This document shows positions 36,029-45,737 of a DNA stretch of 64,000 bases, in pieces. The notes under the pieces were generated by a model. The model was not told where the DNA came from and ran no database searches. It saw only the letters and a list, made by a program, of their open reading frames with translations. A program made the position numbers and the translations under genes. The stretch is taken from contig NZ_LR733519.1 in the NCBI RefSeq assembly GCF_902506145.1, positions 248,001 to 312,000 on the forward strand, written 5' to 3'. This DNA is from Burkholderia sp. 8Y. Lineage in GTDB: Bacteria > Pseudomonadota > Gammaproteobacteria > Burkholderiales > Burkholderiaceae. Within the stretch, counting starts at the first letter, position 1; every line of letters begins with the position of its first letter.

Positions 36029-38140
36029 TCAGGCGGGTTCTTGTCGTGGCGCGTCGCCGCGTGCGGCCGGGCGCGCGTCCGTTGCGGGCGGATGCAGCGA
36101 CAGACGCACGCCGATGAGCGCATGCAGCGTGTCGCGCAACAAACGTTCCCCCGGCAACGCGGCCTGCCCGTGCTTTTCCGCCTCGGCGATGGTGTGCGCC
36201 GCGACCTGCGCGACGGCATGATCGATCGCGCGTACCAGCGTGGACGGCACGGGCTGACGCTCGCGCCGCTCGATGCAGTGCCCGAAGTAGTCGCGCACGC
36301 CCGCGAGCACGTCATCGATCGACGCCTGAACATCGGACGTGAGCTTGCGACGCGCGCGCCGCAGATCGAGCGCATTCAGTGCCACGCGAAAGTCGCGGAA
36401 GCTCTCGATGGACGGATGCCGGTGCGAATCCGTTGCGGCTTGACGCGGCAGCACTTGCATCAGCCGGTCGAGCATGCGCGAATAGAGATTGCGCTGATCG
36501 TCGAGCGTCGCCGTGGAAGAACACGCGACGATATCGCGCCATGCCGAGCGCGTGAGCCGCGCGACGGCCAGTTCCGCGCCGAAGGGCCGCGTCACGCGCG
36601 TCCACACGAAAGCGAAAAGAAGGCCGCCCACGCCCGCGAGATTGCTGTTCAAGAAGACGAAGAAGTCCGCTTCGTAGGCGCTCTGGATGCTGATGAACGT
36701 GGCCGTGTTCACCGCGACGAGCATAGTGATGAGCGTGAAGCGCGGCTGCGGAATCAGCGTGCCGATGACGAGGAACGGTCCCGCGAAGATGATGACGAGC
36801 ATCGCGAAGTCATGCACGTGCGGCAGCACCGCGAACACATAGAGCCCGGCGAACACCACGCTCATGCACGTCGCCAGAAAGAAGACGAACACTTGCGGCG
36901 CCGGTTCATCGAGCGCCGCGAAGAAGCAGCACGCGACGGCGGCGAGCGTCACCGCGCCCGCGCCGTCGGCCCAGCCCGATTCGATCCACAGCGCGCACGC
37001 GACGATGATCGCGCTGACCGCGACGCCCGTCGAAAACAGCATCATGCCGCGGTCGAAGAAACGCTCGGTGCCGCCGAGCCGCCAGTGGCGAAACCGCGGA
37101 CGCCAGTCGTGCTCGTCGTGCAGCATCGCGGCGCGCAGCGTGCGGATGTCCTGCCATACGTCGATGACCTGCGAGAGACGCCACAGCGCGCTCGACAGCA
37201 ACGCGCCGTCTTCGCTCGCGAGCGCCTGTGCCGATGGCCGCATCGCCGCGATACGTTCACGCAGCGCATCGGGCTCGCGCTCGGACTCGGCGGCGTCGTG
37301 CAACTTCGGCGCGGGCAGCGACACCCATTTGGCAACATCGGCGAGCAATGCTTTGAGCCCTTCCGGATGCTTGCCGCGCTTGTCGACGAGTTCGATGAGC
37401 GGATCGGCCAGCGACGATATCAGCGGCAGAAAGATCTGCATGCGGCCCTGCAAAGCGCGCGCGCGCCGCACGATATCGGGGCGCGCGTGGTCGTAAGTCA
37501 ACTGGCTCAACAGCACTTCGAGACCGTTGACGGTCGCCGCGAGCCGCTGACGCGAGGCGGACACAGCCGCACCCGCGAGCCGGCCCGACAGCGTTTCGCT
37601 TGCGTAAAAGGCGGCGTCGCGGAACCAGGCATCGGTACGTTCGACGAGCGTGGGCGCAAGACGGCTCGGAAAAACGACGCTGCCCATGATGCTCGCGACC
37701 ACGATGCCGAGCAGAATTTCTTCGGTGCGGGAGATGGCGAGATCGAAGACAACCGCCGGATTCGTCACGGCGGGCAGCGCGATCATCGGCAGCGTGTAGC
37801 CCGCGAGCAGGAAGACGTAGCTGCGCGCGGTGCGGTCGAACATCGAGAGAAAGAGCAAGGTGCCTGTCCATAGCGCGACGATCACGCTGAACAGGAAAGG
37901 CGATTCGACGAAGGGCGGCACGATCAGCACCGCGCCCGCCGCGCCGATTGCCGTGCCGAGCGCGCGATACAGCGCCTTGGAGCGCGTCGCGCCGACGAAC
38001 GGGTTGGAGACGATATAGACCGTGGCCATCGCCCAGTAAGGACGCGGCAGTTCGAGCGCGAGGCCGAGGTACAGCGCGATCATCGCGGCCGCGAAGGTCT
38101 TGGCCGAGAAGAGCCACTCGCGTGCGGACGGAAAATTCAT
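36029..38140 (-). CDS. FUSC-family aromatic-acid-type exporter (AaeB/fusaric acid resistance-like)
   Basis: A 703-residue inner-membrane transporter with two bundles of membrane spans (residues about 15-165 and 375-520) separated by a soluble helical domain, plus a cytoplasmic C-terminal tail. This is the FUSC/ArAE plan of AaeB and fusaric-acid-resistance pumps, which expel aromatic carboxylic acids. The N-terminus PSAREWLFSAKTFAAAMIAL and PYWAMATVYIVSNPF are family signatures. The start overlaps the marR stop (ATGA). It is the pump of the operon marR-FUSC-DUF1656-HlyD-OMF. Confidence 0.93.
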   Translation of the reverse strand: MNFPSAREWLFSAKTFAAAMIALYLGLALELPRPYWAMATVYIVSNPFVGATRSKALYRALGTAIGAAGAVLIVPPFVESPFLFSVIVALWTGTLLFLSMFDRTARSYVFLLAGYTLPMIALPAVTNPAVVFDLAISRTEEILLGIVVASIMGSVVFPSRLAPTLVERTDAWFRDAAFYASETLSGRLAGAAVSASRQRLAATVNGLEVLLSQLTYDHARPDIVRRARALQGRMQIFLPLISSLADPLIELVDKRGKHPEGLKALLADVAKWVSLPAPKLHDAAESEREPDALRERIAAMRPSAQALASEDGALLSSALWRLSQVIDVWQDIRTLRAAMLHDEHDWRPRFRHWRLGGTERFFDRGMMLFSTGVAVSAIIVACALWIESGWADGAGAVTLAAVACCFFAALDEPAPQVFVFFLATCMSVVFAGLYVFAVLPHVHDFAMLVIIFAGPFLVIGTLIPQPRFTLITMLVAVNTATFISIQSAYEADFFVFLNSNLAGVGGLLFAFVWTRVTRPFGAELAVARLTRSAWRDIVACSSTATLDDQRNLYSRMLDRLMQVLPRQAATDSHRHPSIESFRDFRVALNALDLRRARRKLTSDVQASIDDVLAGVRDYFGHCIERRERQPVPSTLVRAIDHAVAQVAAHTIAEAEKHGQAALPGERLLRDTLHALIGVRLSLHPPATDARPAARGDAPRQEPA

Positions 38141-38634
38141 GACGCGCGGGCCCGGCGCTTGCCGCCGGTCAGCGCGCTCGCGACGGCGTGCGCGTCGAGC
38201 GACGCATGCGAGACAGTGAACGCATTGAGCACGCGCAGCGTCGTTTCGAGGTCCTGGCGGCTCACGTCCTCCAGCAAACGGGCGCGCAGCGAGACGAGCC
38301 GCTCTTCCATGTGCGCGGTGACGGCGCGGCCCTCGTCAGTCAACGTGATGGTCTTGGCGCGCTTGTCCTCGGGATCTTCGTCGCGCCGCACGAGGCCCGC
38401 CGCGCATAGCTGATCCAGCAATCTGACGAGCGACGGCCCTTCGATGCCGACATGCTCCGCGAGCGTGACCTGCCGCACCGCTTCGCCGAGCCGGTTCGCC
38501 GTGAGCAGCGGCACCGCGCACGCCTCGGATACGCCATACGAAGCGAGCACATCGTGACTGGTGCGACGCCAGCGGCGGGCTGCGAGCACGAGCGTGCTGC
38601 TGACCGACCGGCGCAGGAGATCAATGGAAGTCAT
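38137..38634 (-). CDS. MarR-family regulator of the efflux operon
   Basis: A 165-residue winged-helix regulator. The recognition region reads VTLAEHVGIEGPSLVRLLDQ and the wing DEDPEDKRAKTITLTDEGR is typical of MarR proteins responding to phenolic compounds. It is the first gene of the efflux operon, overlapping FUSC by 4 bases. A 6-base inverted repeat 13 bases upstream of its start is a likely autoregulatory operator. Aromatic acids exported by the pump are the probable inducers (inference). Confidence 0.93.
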   Translation of the reverse strand: MTSIDLLRRSVSSTLVLAARRWRRTSHDVLASYGVSEACAVPLLTANRLGEAVRQVTLAEHVGIEGPSLVRLLDQLCAAGLVRRDEDPEDKRAKTITLTDEGRAVTAHMEERLVSLRARLLEDVSRQDLETTLRVLNAFTVSHASLDAHAVASALTGGKRRARAS

Positions 38635-38646
38635 GGGCCGGCATTA

Positions 38647-38667
38647 TAACGACAGTTTCATTCGTTA
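38647..38667. promoter_or_regulatory. Candidate MarR operator
   Basis: TAACGA and TCGTTA form a perfect 6-base inverted repeat with 9 bases between, 12 bases upstream of the marR ATG. The size and position fit a MarR dimer site that would repress the efflux operon. Confidence 0.45.
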
Positions 38668-38789
38668 GCCTGCTATCAATCGGTGTATCGATGCGTCCGG
38701 CAACGCGTGCGACGGCGCGTGTTAGCGCACGAACGAACGGCGGAATTGTCGTGCTATCTTCTCGACTCGATCAATCTGCACGGCCCGTC

Positions 38790-39563
38790 ATGCCGATCAG
38801 CACGCTCCGCGGCCTCACCTCGCCCACCCGCACCGATTCCGCGAATCGGCGGCTCGGTTGCGCGCTCGCCTTCGTCGCGGGCGCGGCGAATGCCGGCGGC
38901 TTTCTGGCCGTGGGACAGTACACGTCGCATATGTCAGGACTGGTTTCGTCGATGGCGGACAACGTCGTGCTCGGTCAGGCGGCACTGGTGGTCTCGGCGC
39001 TCGGCGCGGTGCTCGCGTTCATGTGCGGGGCCGCGACGTCCGCGCTACTCATCAACTGGGGACGCCAGCGCGCCGCGCACAGTGTGTTCGCCACGCCGCT
39101 CCTGCTCGAAGCCTGCTTGCTGCTCGTCTTCGGGATGCTCGGGGCGAATCTGGAGACGCATCGCGTGTGGGACGTACCGGCCACCGTCGCGCTGCTGTGC
39201 TTCGTGATGGGCCTTCAAAACGCGATGATCACCAAGATATCGAAGGCGGAGATTCGGACCACGCATGTGACGGGTCTCGTCACCGATATCGGGATCGAAC
39301 TAGGCAAGGGCCTTTACTGGAATCGCGGCGTGGATCGGACCGACGCGAACTATGTGCGCGCGAATCATGCGCGACTTGCGCTGCTGACGTCGCTGCTTGC
39401 GATGTTCGTCGCCGGCGGCTTTGCCGGTGCGATCGGCTTCGCGCATCTCGGCTTCATGGCGACCGTGCCGTTGGCCGCGCTGTTGCTGCTGTTCTCGTCC
39501 GTGCCGGTCGTGGACGATCTTTCCGCGAGTCGGCGGCGCATGCGCAACGCGGCGGATCGTTAG
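38790..39563 (+). CDS. YoaK family (DUF1275) membrane protein
   Basis: A 257-residue protein with six membrane spans of the DUF1275/YoaK family. Signatures are LGCALAFVAGAANAGGFLAV, YTSHMSGLVSSMADN, GLQNAMITKISKAEIRTTHVTG. The function is unknown, though the fold suggests a small transporter. The ATG at 38790 gives the normal N-terminus; the open frame begins at 38691 with residues of atypical composition. It is divergent from marR, so it could be a further target of that regulator. Confidence 0.85.
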   Translation: MPISTLRGLTSPTRTDSANRRLGCALAFVAGAANAGGFLAVGQYTSHMSGLVSSMADNVVLGQAALVVSALGAVLAFMCGAATSALLINWGRQRAAHSVFATPLLLEACLLLVFGMLGANLETHRVWDVPATVALLCFVMGLQNAMITKISKAEIRTTHVTGLVTDIGIELGKGLYWNRGVDRTDANYVRANHARLALLTSLLAMFVAGGFAGAIGFAHLGFMATVPLAALLLLFSSVPVVDDLSASRRRMRNAADR

Positions 39564-39745
39564 AGCGTATTGCGTCTGCGATAGATTCTCTTGACGGTGC
39601 GGCAAATTTCCCTCGGATTGTGGCGCGCGCATAAAGGGCGGATAGTCTCGCCACGGTGGGGCTCGCGCCGTGTCTCCCGGCACGCACGCGACGCATCGGC
39701 CAATCAATGCGATATCGCACCCGTATTCAAACGAGGACTCAAACA

Positions 39746-40909
39746 ATGAAGCTGACAACGCTGCTCGCAGCGGCCATTCTTTCCACATGCTCGATAGCCG
39801 CCTTCAGTCAGCCGGCGAGCCTGACCCGCGATCAGATCAAGCACATCGTCGATGAAACCATCGCGCCGTTGATGGCGCGCGACGGCATCGCGGGCATGGC
39901 AGTCGGAGTCGTCGTCGAAGGCAAGCCTTACGTGTTCGATTACGGCGTGGCGTCGAAGGAAAGCGGCGCGCCCGTCACGCGCACGACCTTGTTCGAACTG
40001 GGCTCGGTCAGCAAGACGTTCACGGCGACGCTCGCAACGTACGCACAAGAGACGGGGCATCTCTCGCTAAGCGATCCCGTCGGCAAGTACGTGCCCGAAT
40101 TGCGCGGCAGCGCATTCGGCGACGAGGTCACGCTGCTCACTCTCGGCACGCACACGCCGGGCGGTCTGCCCTTGCAAGTGCCCGACGAGGTTCACGACAA
40201 CGCAGAACTCATCCAGTACTTCAAGGCGTGGCGACCGCGCTATGCGCCGGGTACGTATCGCACGTATGCGAATCCGGGCATTGGCACGCTTGGTTTGATC
40301 ACGGCGAAAAGCATGGGAGGCGACTTCGACGCGCTCATGCAGCAGCATGTCTTCGCGGCGCTCGGTATGAGCAATAGTTATATCCAGGTGCCGGCTGCGC
40401 GCATGCGCGACTATGCGGAAGGTTATGCCAAGGACGGCACGCCGATTCGCATGAGACCGGGCGTGCTGTCGTCGGAAGCGTATGGCGTGAGATCGACCGC
40501 TGAAGACATGACGCGCTTCCTGCAGGCCAACATGAACGACGCCGCGCCTGTCGACGCCACGCTGCAACGCGCGATCACGGCCACGCATACCGGGTACTTT
40601 CAGGCCGGTCCGATGACGCAGGATCTCATCTGGGAGCAGTACCCGTATCCCGCGCCGTTGAGCGCATTGCTCGATGGAAACGGCCCCTCGATGATCGTGG
40701 ATGGACACGCCGTCACGCGTATCGATCCGCCGCAAGCGCCGCGCGACGACGCGTGGCTCAACAAGACCGGCTCGACCAACGGCTTCGGCAGCTACATTGC
40801 GTTCGTGCCGTCGAAGCATGTCGGCATCGTGATGCTGGGCAACAAGAACATCCCGAACGCGGACCGCGTGCGCGCGGCGTATGCAATCGTGACGTCGCTC
40901 GTCAAGTAG
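39746..40909 (+). CDS. ampC: Class C beta-lactamase (AmpC-like)
   Basis: A 387-residue exported serine beta-lactamase. A signal peptide (LLAAAILSTCSIAAFSQ) is followed by the class C motifs: the nucleophile in GSVSK (Ser87-x-x-Lys90), Y-A-N in YRTYANPGIG, and K-T-G in NKTGSTNGFG. Length matches chromosomal AmpC enzymes, which hydrolyse penicillins and cephalosporins in the periplasm. The ATG at 39746 has GAGGA upstream. No divergent ampR is present; the LysR gene downstream faces the arabinose operon. Resistance level cannot be judged from sequence. Confidence 0.9.
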   Translation: MKLTTLLAAAILSTCSIAAFSQPASLTRDQIKHIVDETIAPLMARDGIAGMAVGVVVEGKPYVFDYGVASKESGAPVTRTTLFELGSVSKTFTATLATYAQETGHLSLSDPVGKYVPELRGSAFGDEVTLLTLGTHTPGGLPLQVPDEVHDNAELIQYFKAWRPRYAPGTYRTYANPGIGTLGLITAKSMGGDFDALMQQHVFAALGMSNSYIQVPAARMRDYAEGYAKDGTPIRMRPGVLSSEAYGVRSTAEDMTRFLQANMNDAAPVDATLQRAITATHTGYFQAGPMTQDLIWEQYPYPAPLSALLDGNGPSMIVDGHAVTRIDPPQAPRDDAWLNKTGSTNGFGSYIAFVPSKHVGIVMLGNKNIPNADRVRAAYAIVTSLVK

Positions 40910-40920
40910 AAGATGGACCG

Positions 40921-41877
40921 TTAGCGGACTGCGCTCTCGTAGACGTCGGCGGCGGTGGCGCGCAACGCATCGACCATCACGCTCGTCGCGGGCGTGAACA
41001 AGCGGTCGGCGCGCGTGACGATGCCGAAGTCGTCCATCTGGCATTCCATCGGCAAGGGCAGCATCGCGGCCATGCCGTGGTGCGCGTAGTAAAGCGCCAC
41101 GTCCTCCGCGAGCACGGCGATCATGTCGCTCTGTTCCAGCAAGCGCGTGATGAAAAGAATGGCCGCCGTCTCGACCACGTTCGACGGCGGCGCAAGACTC
41201 GCGCGCTGGAACATCAGTTCGAAGCGATGCCGCAACACGCTGCCCGCAGGCGGCACGAGCCACGCGCACGGCTGCACGTCGGCGAGCGTCAATTCAGGCG
41301 CATCCAGCAGCGGATGCCCCGGCCGCACGAGCGCGCGCACGGGTTCCCCCGTCAGCGGTTCGTAGCGAAGCCGCAGCTTGTCGTGTTCGACCGAAAGCCT
41401 TCCGATGACCACATCGAGCTTTTCCTGCGCGAGCCGTTCGAGCAGCACGTTGCTGGTATCGATTTCGACGGAGATGCGGATATCCGCATGCTGCCGTTTG
41501 ACCGAAGCGACAGCGGCAGGCAAGAGCCGCACGCCCGGCGACGTGATCGCGCCGATCGCGACATGACCGAGCCGTCCCGTCTTCAGCGCGACGAGCTCTT
41601 CCTGCGCCTGATCGAGACTGCCTAGCACCGCCCGCGCGTGACGCACGATGGCTTCGCCATACAGCGTGGCGCGCATGCCGCGCGGCTCGCGCTCGAAAAG
41701 CGTCACGCCGAGCGTTTCTTCGAGTTCGCGCAGCAGCTTGGAAGCGGCGGGCTGCGTCATGTGCAGCACGGCCGCCGCGCGATGAATGTTGCCTTCCTCC
41801 ACGAGCGCGACAACGAGCATCAACTGCCGCGTCTTCAGCCGGCTGCGGATATACCAAGGGGTCGAATTCAGCAGCAT
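40921..41877 (-). CDS. LysR-family regulator of the arabinose operon (GbpR-like)
   Basis: A 318-residue LysR protein. The HTH (LMLVVALVEEGNIHRAAAVL then MTQPAASKLLRELEETLG) and the effector domain (GHVAIGAITSPGVRLLPAAV) resemble GbpR, the regulator of galactose/arabinose-binding protein genes in alpha- and beta-proteobacteria. It is divergent from the arabinonate dehydratase gene with a 117-base shared region, so it very likely controls that operon in response to sugar or its oxidation product. It is convergent with ampC (11-base gap) but not arranged like AmpR. Confidence 0.9.
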   Translation of the reverse strand: MLLNSTPWYIRSRLKTRQLMLVVALVEEGNIHRAAAVLHMTQPAASKLLRELEETLGVTLFEREPRGMRATLYGEAIVRHARAVLGSLDQAQEELVALKTGRLGHVAIGAITSPGVRLLPAAVASVKRQHADIRISVEIDTSNVLLERLAQEKLDVVIGRLSVEHDKLRLRYEPLTGEPVRALVRPGHPLLDAPELTLADVQPCAWLVPPAGSVLRHRFELMFQRASLAPPSNVVETAAILFITRLLEQSDMIAVLAEDVALYYAHHGMAAMLPLPMECQMDDFGIVTRADRLFTPATSVMVDALRATAADVYESAVR

Positions 41878-41994
41878 TTAGGGGTTTGTACGAATGCCGT
41901 TTCGGGTATCGGTAACGTCGAACAATTCATTAGTAGATTATCACGCGTCCTCATAGACTTCGCGGCAATCGCGTTATGAACCAGGACGAAACTC

Positions 41995-43728
41995 ATGTCG
42001 GCATCGAAGCCCAAGCTGCGCTCCCAAGAATGGTTCGGCACCGCCGACAAGAACGGCTTCATGTACCGAAGCTGGATGAAGAATCAGGGCATTCCCGATC
42101 ACGAATTCGACGGCAGGCCGGTCATCGGCATCTGCAATACGTGGTCGGAACTCACGCCATGCAACGCGCACTTTCGCAAGATCGCGGAACACGTGAAGCG
42201 CGGCGTGTATGAAGCGGGCGGCTTTCCCGTGGAATTCCCCGTGTTTTCCAATGGCGAATCGAATCTGCGACCGACCGCGATGCTCACGCGCAATCTCGCC
42301 GCGATGGACGTGGAAGAGGCGATCCGCGGTAATCCCATCGATGCCGTCGTGTTGCTCACCGGCTGCGACAAGACCACGCCCGCGCTTCTGATGGGCGCGG
42401 CGAGCTGCGACGTGCCCGCTATCGTCGTGACAGGCGGGCCGATGCTCAACGGCAAGCTCAACGGCAAGGACATCGGTTCCGGCACGGCGGTGTGGCAACT
42501 GCACGAATCGCTGAAGGCGGGCGAGATCGATCTGCATCAGTTTCTCTCGGCGGAAGGGGGCATGTCGCGTTCGGCGGGCACCTGCAACACGATGGGCACC
42601 GCATCCACAATGGCGTGCATGGCCGAGGCGCTCGGCACCTCGCTGCCGCACAACGCGGCGATTCCGGCCGTCGATGCGCGCCGTTACGTGCTCGCGCATA
42701 TGTCGGGCATTCGCATCGTAGAGATGGCCCTCGAAGGTCTGACGTTATCGAAGATTCTGACGCGCGAAGCGTTCGAGAACGCGATTCGCACCAACGCGGC
42801 CATCGGCGGTTCGACGAACGCGGTGATTCACCTCAAGGCGATTGCGGGCCGTATCGGCGTGCCGCTCGAACTGGAGGACTGGACGCGCATCGGGCGCGAT
42901 ACGCCGACCATCGTGGACCTGATGCCTTCTGGCCGTTTCCTGATGGAAGAGTTCTATTACGCGGGCGGCCTGCCCGCCGTGCTGAGGCGCCTGGGAGAAG
43001 CGAGCCTCTTGCCGCATCCGGATGCATTGACGGTGAATGGCAAATCGCTCTGGGAGAACGTGAAGAACGCGCCCAATACGAATGACGAAGTGATCCGCGA
43101 ACTGAGCAACCCGCTCATTGCCGACGGCGGCATACGCGTGTTGCGCGGCAATCTCGCGCCGCGCGGCGCGGTGCTGAAACCGTCGGCGGCGAGTCCCGAG
43201 TTGCTCAAGCACCGGGGGCGCGCGGTCGTGTTCGAGAACCTCGAACACTACAAGGAACGCATCGTCGATGAATCGCTCGATGTCGACAAGGACTGCGTGC
43301 TCGTGATGAAGAACTGCGGGCCGAAGGGTTATCCGGGCATGGCCGAAGTGGGCAACATGGGCCTGCCGCCGAAGCTTCTGCGTCAGGGCGTGAAGGACAT
43401 GGTCCGCATTTCCGATGCGCGCATGAGCGGCACTGCATACGGCACGGTGGTGCTGCACGTCGCGCCGGAAGCGGCGGCGGGCGGCCCGCTTGCGGCCGTG
43501 CGTGACGGCGACTGGATCGAACTGGATTGCGATGCGGGCACGCTGCATCTCGACATCAGCGACGAAGAGCTGGCGAGCCGCATGAGCGCTCACGTGCCGC
43601 CGCGCGTGCATGGTGATGGCGGTTATCAGCGCCTGTACGTGGATCACGTACTGCAAGCGGACGAAGGTTGCGACCTCGACTTCCTCGTCGGCAAGCGCGG
43701 CGCGGCAGTGCCACGCCATTCGCACTGA
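41995..43728 (+). CDS. L-arabinonate dehydratase (IlvD/Edd family)
   Basis: A 577-residue Fe-S dehydratase. The cluster cysteines appear in CNTWSE, TGCDKTTPA and GTCNTMGTAS, and the C-terminal domain has MKNCGPKGYPGMAE and RISDARMSGTAYG. The sequence and context (sugar 1-dehydrogenase next, AraFGH transporter after) fit L-arabinonate dehydratase (EC 4.2.1.25) of the non-phosphorylating pathway, giving 2-keto-3-deoxy-L-arabinonate. D-fuconate or D-galactonate as extra substrates are possible. First gene of the operon, divergent from the LysR gene. Confidence 0.88.
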   Translation: MSASKPKLRSQEWFGTADKNGFMYRSWMKNQGIPDHEFDGRPVIGICNTWSELTPCNAHFRKIAEHVKRGVYEAGGFPVEFPVFSNGESNLRPTAMLTRNLAAMDVEEAIRGNPIDAVVLLTGCDKTTPALLMGAASCDVPAIVVTGGPMLNGKLNGKDIGSGTAVWQLHESLKAGEIDLHQFLSAEGGMSRSAGTCNTMGTASTMACMAEALGTSLPHNAAIPAVDARRYVLAHMSGIRIVEMALEGLTLSKILTREAFENAIRTNAAIGGSTNAVIHLKAIAGRIGVPLELEDWTRIGRDTPTIVDLMPSGRFLMEEFYYAGGLPAVLRRLGEASLLPHPDALTVNGKSLWENVKNAPNTNDEVIRELSNPLIADGGIRVLRGNLAPRGAVLKPSAASPELLKHRGRAVVFENLEHYKERIVDESLDVDKDCVLVMKNCGPKGYPGMAEVGNMGLPPKLLRQGVKDMVRISDARMSGTAYGTVVLHVAPEAAAGGPLAAVRDGDWIELDCDAGTLHLDISDEELASRMSAHVPPRVHGDGGYQRLYVDHVLQADEGCDLDFLVGKRGAAVPRHSH

Positions 43729-44682
<954 letters not shown>

Positions 44683-44726
44683 AATCAACGACATTCACCA
44701 CAAGAGCAATACAAAGGAGACACGTC

Positions 44727-45731
44727 ATGAACCAGCAATTCCGCCGCCTGACCTTGCGCGCCATCATGGCCGCGATGTGCGTCGCGCCTTTCGCCCTTCA
44801 CGGCGCGGCGCAAGCCGACGAGCCGGTCAAGATCGGCTTTCTCGTGAAGATGCCCGAGCAGGCATGGTTCATCAATGAGCAGAAGGCGTCGACCGCGCTC
44901 GGGCAGAAAGAGAACTTCAGCTCCGTGAACATCGGCACGCCGGATGGCGAAAAAGTGCTCGCCGCCATCGACAACCTCGGTGCGCAAGGCGCGCAGGGCT
45001 TCGTGATCTGCGCGCCGGACGTGCGCCTCGGACCGGCCATCGCCGCGCGTGCGAAACGCTACAACATGAAGTTCGTCTCGGTGGATGACCAGCTCGTCGA
45101 TTCATCGGGCAAGCCGCTCTCGAACGTGCCGCATCTGGGCATGTCGGCGCTCAAGATCGGCAATCAGGTCGGTGACGCTATCGCCGGCGAGATGAAGCGT
45201 CGCGGCTGGAAGCCGGAAGAAGTCGGCGCGTTGCGTATTACGGACTACGAGCTTCCTACGGCGAAGCTGCGTACCGATGGCGCGACGCAGTCGCTCGTCG
45301 CCAACGGCTTCAAGAAAGAGAACATCTTCGACGCCCCGCAGAAAACCACCGACGACGAAGGCGGCTTCAACGCGGCATCGCCCGTGCTCGCGCAGCATCC
45401 GAACATCAAGAAATGGGTGATCTTCGCGCTGAACGAAGAGACCGTGCTGGGCGGCGTGCGCGCGACGGAACAGCTGCATATTCCTTCGGCGGATGTCATC
45501 GGCGTGGGCATCAACGGTGCGGGCGAAGCGTTCGCCGAGTTCCAGAAGAAGGAGCAAACGGGCTTCTTCGGCACCATCGCGGTCAGCTCGACCAACCACG
45601 GCAAGCAAAGCGCGCAGAACCTCGTTGACTGGATTCGCACTGGCAAAGCGCCGCCCGCCGATACGCAAACCACGGGCAAGCTGATGACGCGCGAGAACTG
45701 GAAGTCGGTGCGTACCGAACTGGGTATCTAA
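44727..45731 (+). CDS. araF: L-arabinose ABC transporter substrate-binding protein AraF
   Basis: A 334-residue periplasmic binding protein with a signal peptide ending AQADE. The mature sequence IGFLVKMPEQAWFINEQ, the hinge region and VIGVGINGAGEAFAEF match AraF, including the characteristic ITDYELPTAK and FALNEETVLGG segments. It delivers L-arabinose to AraGH. It follows the dehydrogenase by 44 bases and precedes araG by 6. Confidence 0.95.
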   Translation: MNQQFRRLTLRAIMAAMCVAPFALHGAAQADEPVKIGFLVKMPEQAWFINEQKASTALGQKENFSSVNIGTPDGEKVLAAIDNLGAQGAQGFVICAPDVRLGPAIAARAKRYNMKFVSVDDQLVDSSGKPLSNVPHLGMSALKIGNQVGDAIAGEMKRRGWKPEEVGALRITDYELPTAKLRTDGATQSLVANGFKKENIFDAPQKTTDDEGGFNAASPVLAQHPNIKKWVIFALNEETVLGGVRATEQLHIPSADVIGVGINGAGEAFAEFQKKEQTGFFGTIAVSSTNHGKQSAQNLVDWIRTGKAPPADTQTTGKLMTRENWKSVRTELGI

Positions 45732-45737
45732 GCCCGC

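Noticed and set aside
36041-37873. 610-codon plus-strand open frame opposite the FUSC exporter gene
   Set aside because: It is antisense to a recognisable transporter and consists largely of Arg, His and Glu runs.
40921-41877. LysR gene next to ampC as AmpR
   Set aside because: It is convergent with ampC and divergent from the arabinose operon, and its sequence is closer to GbpR-type regulators.
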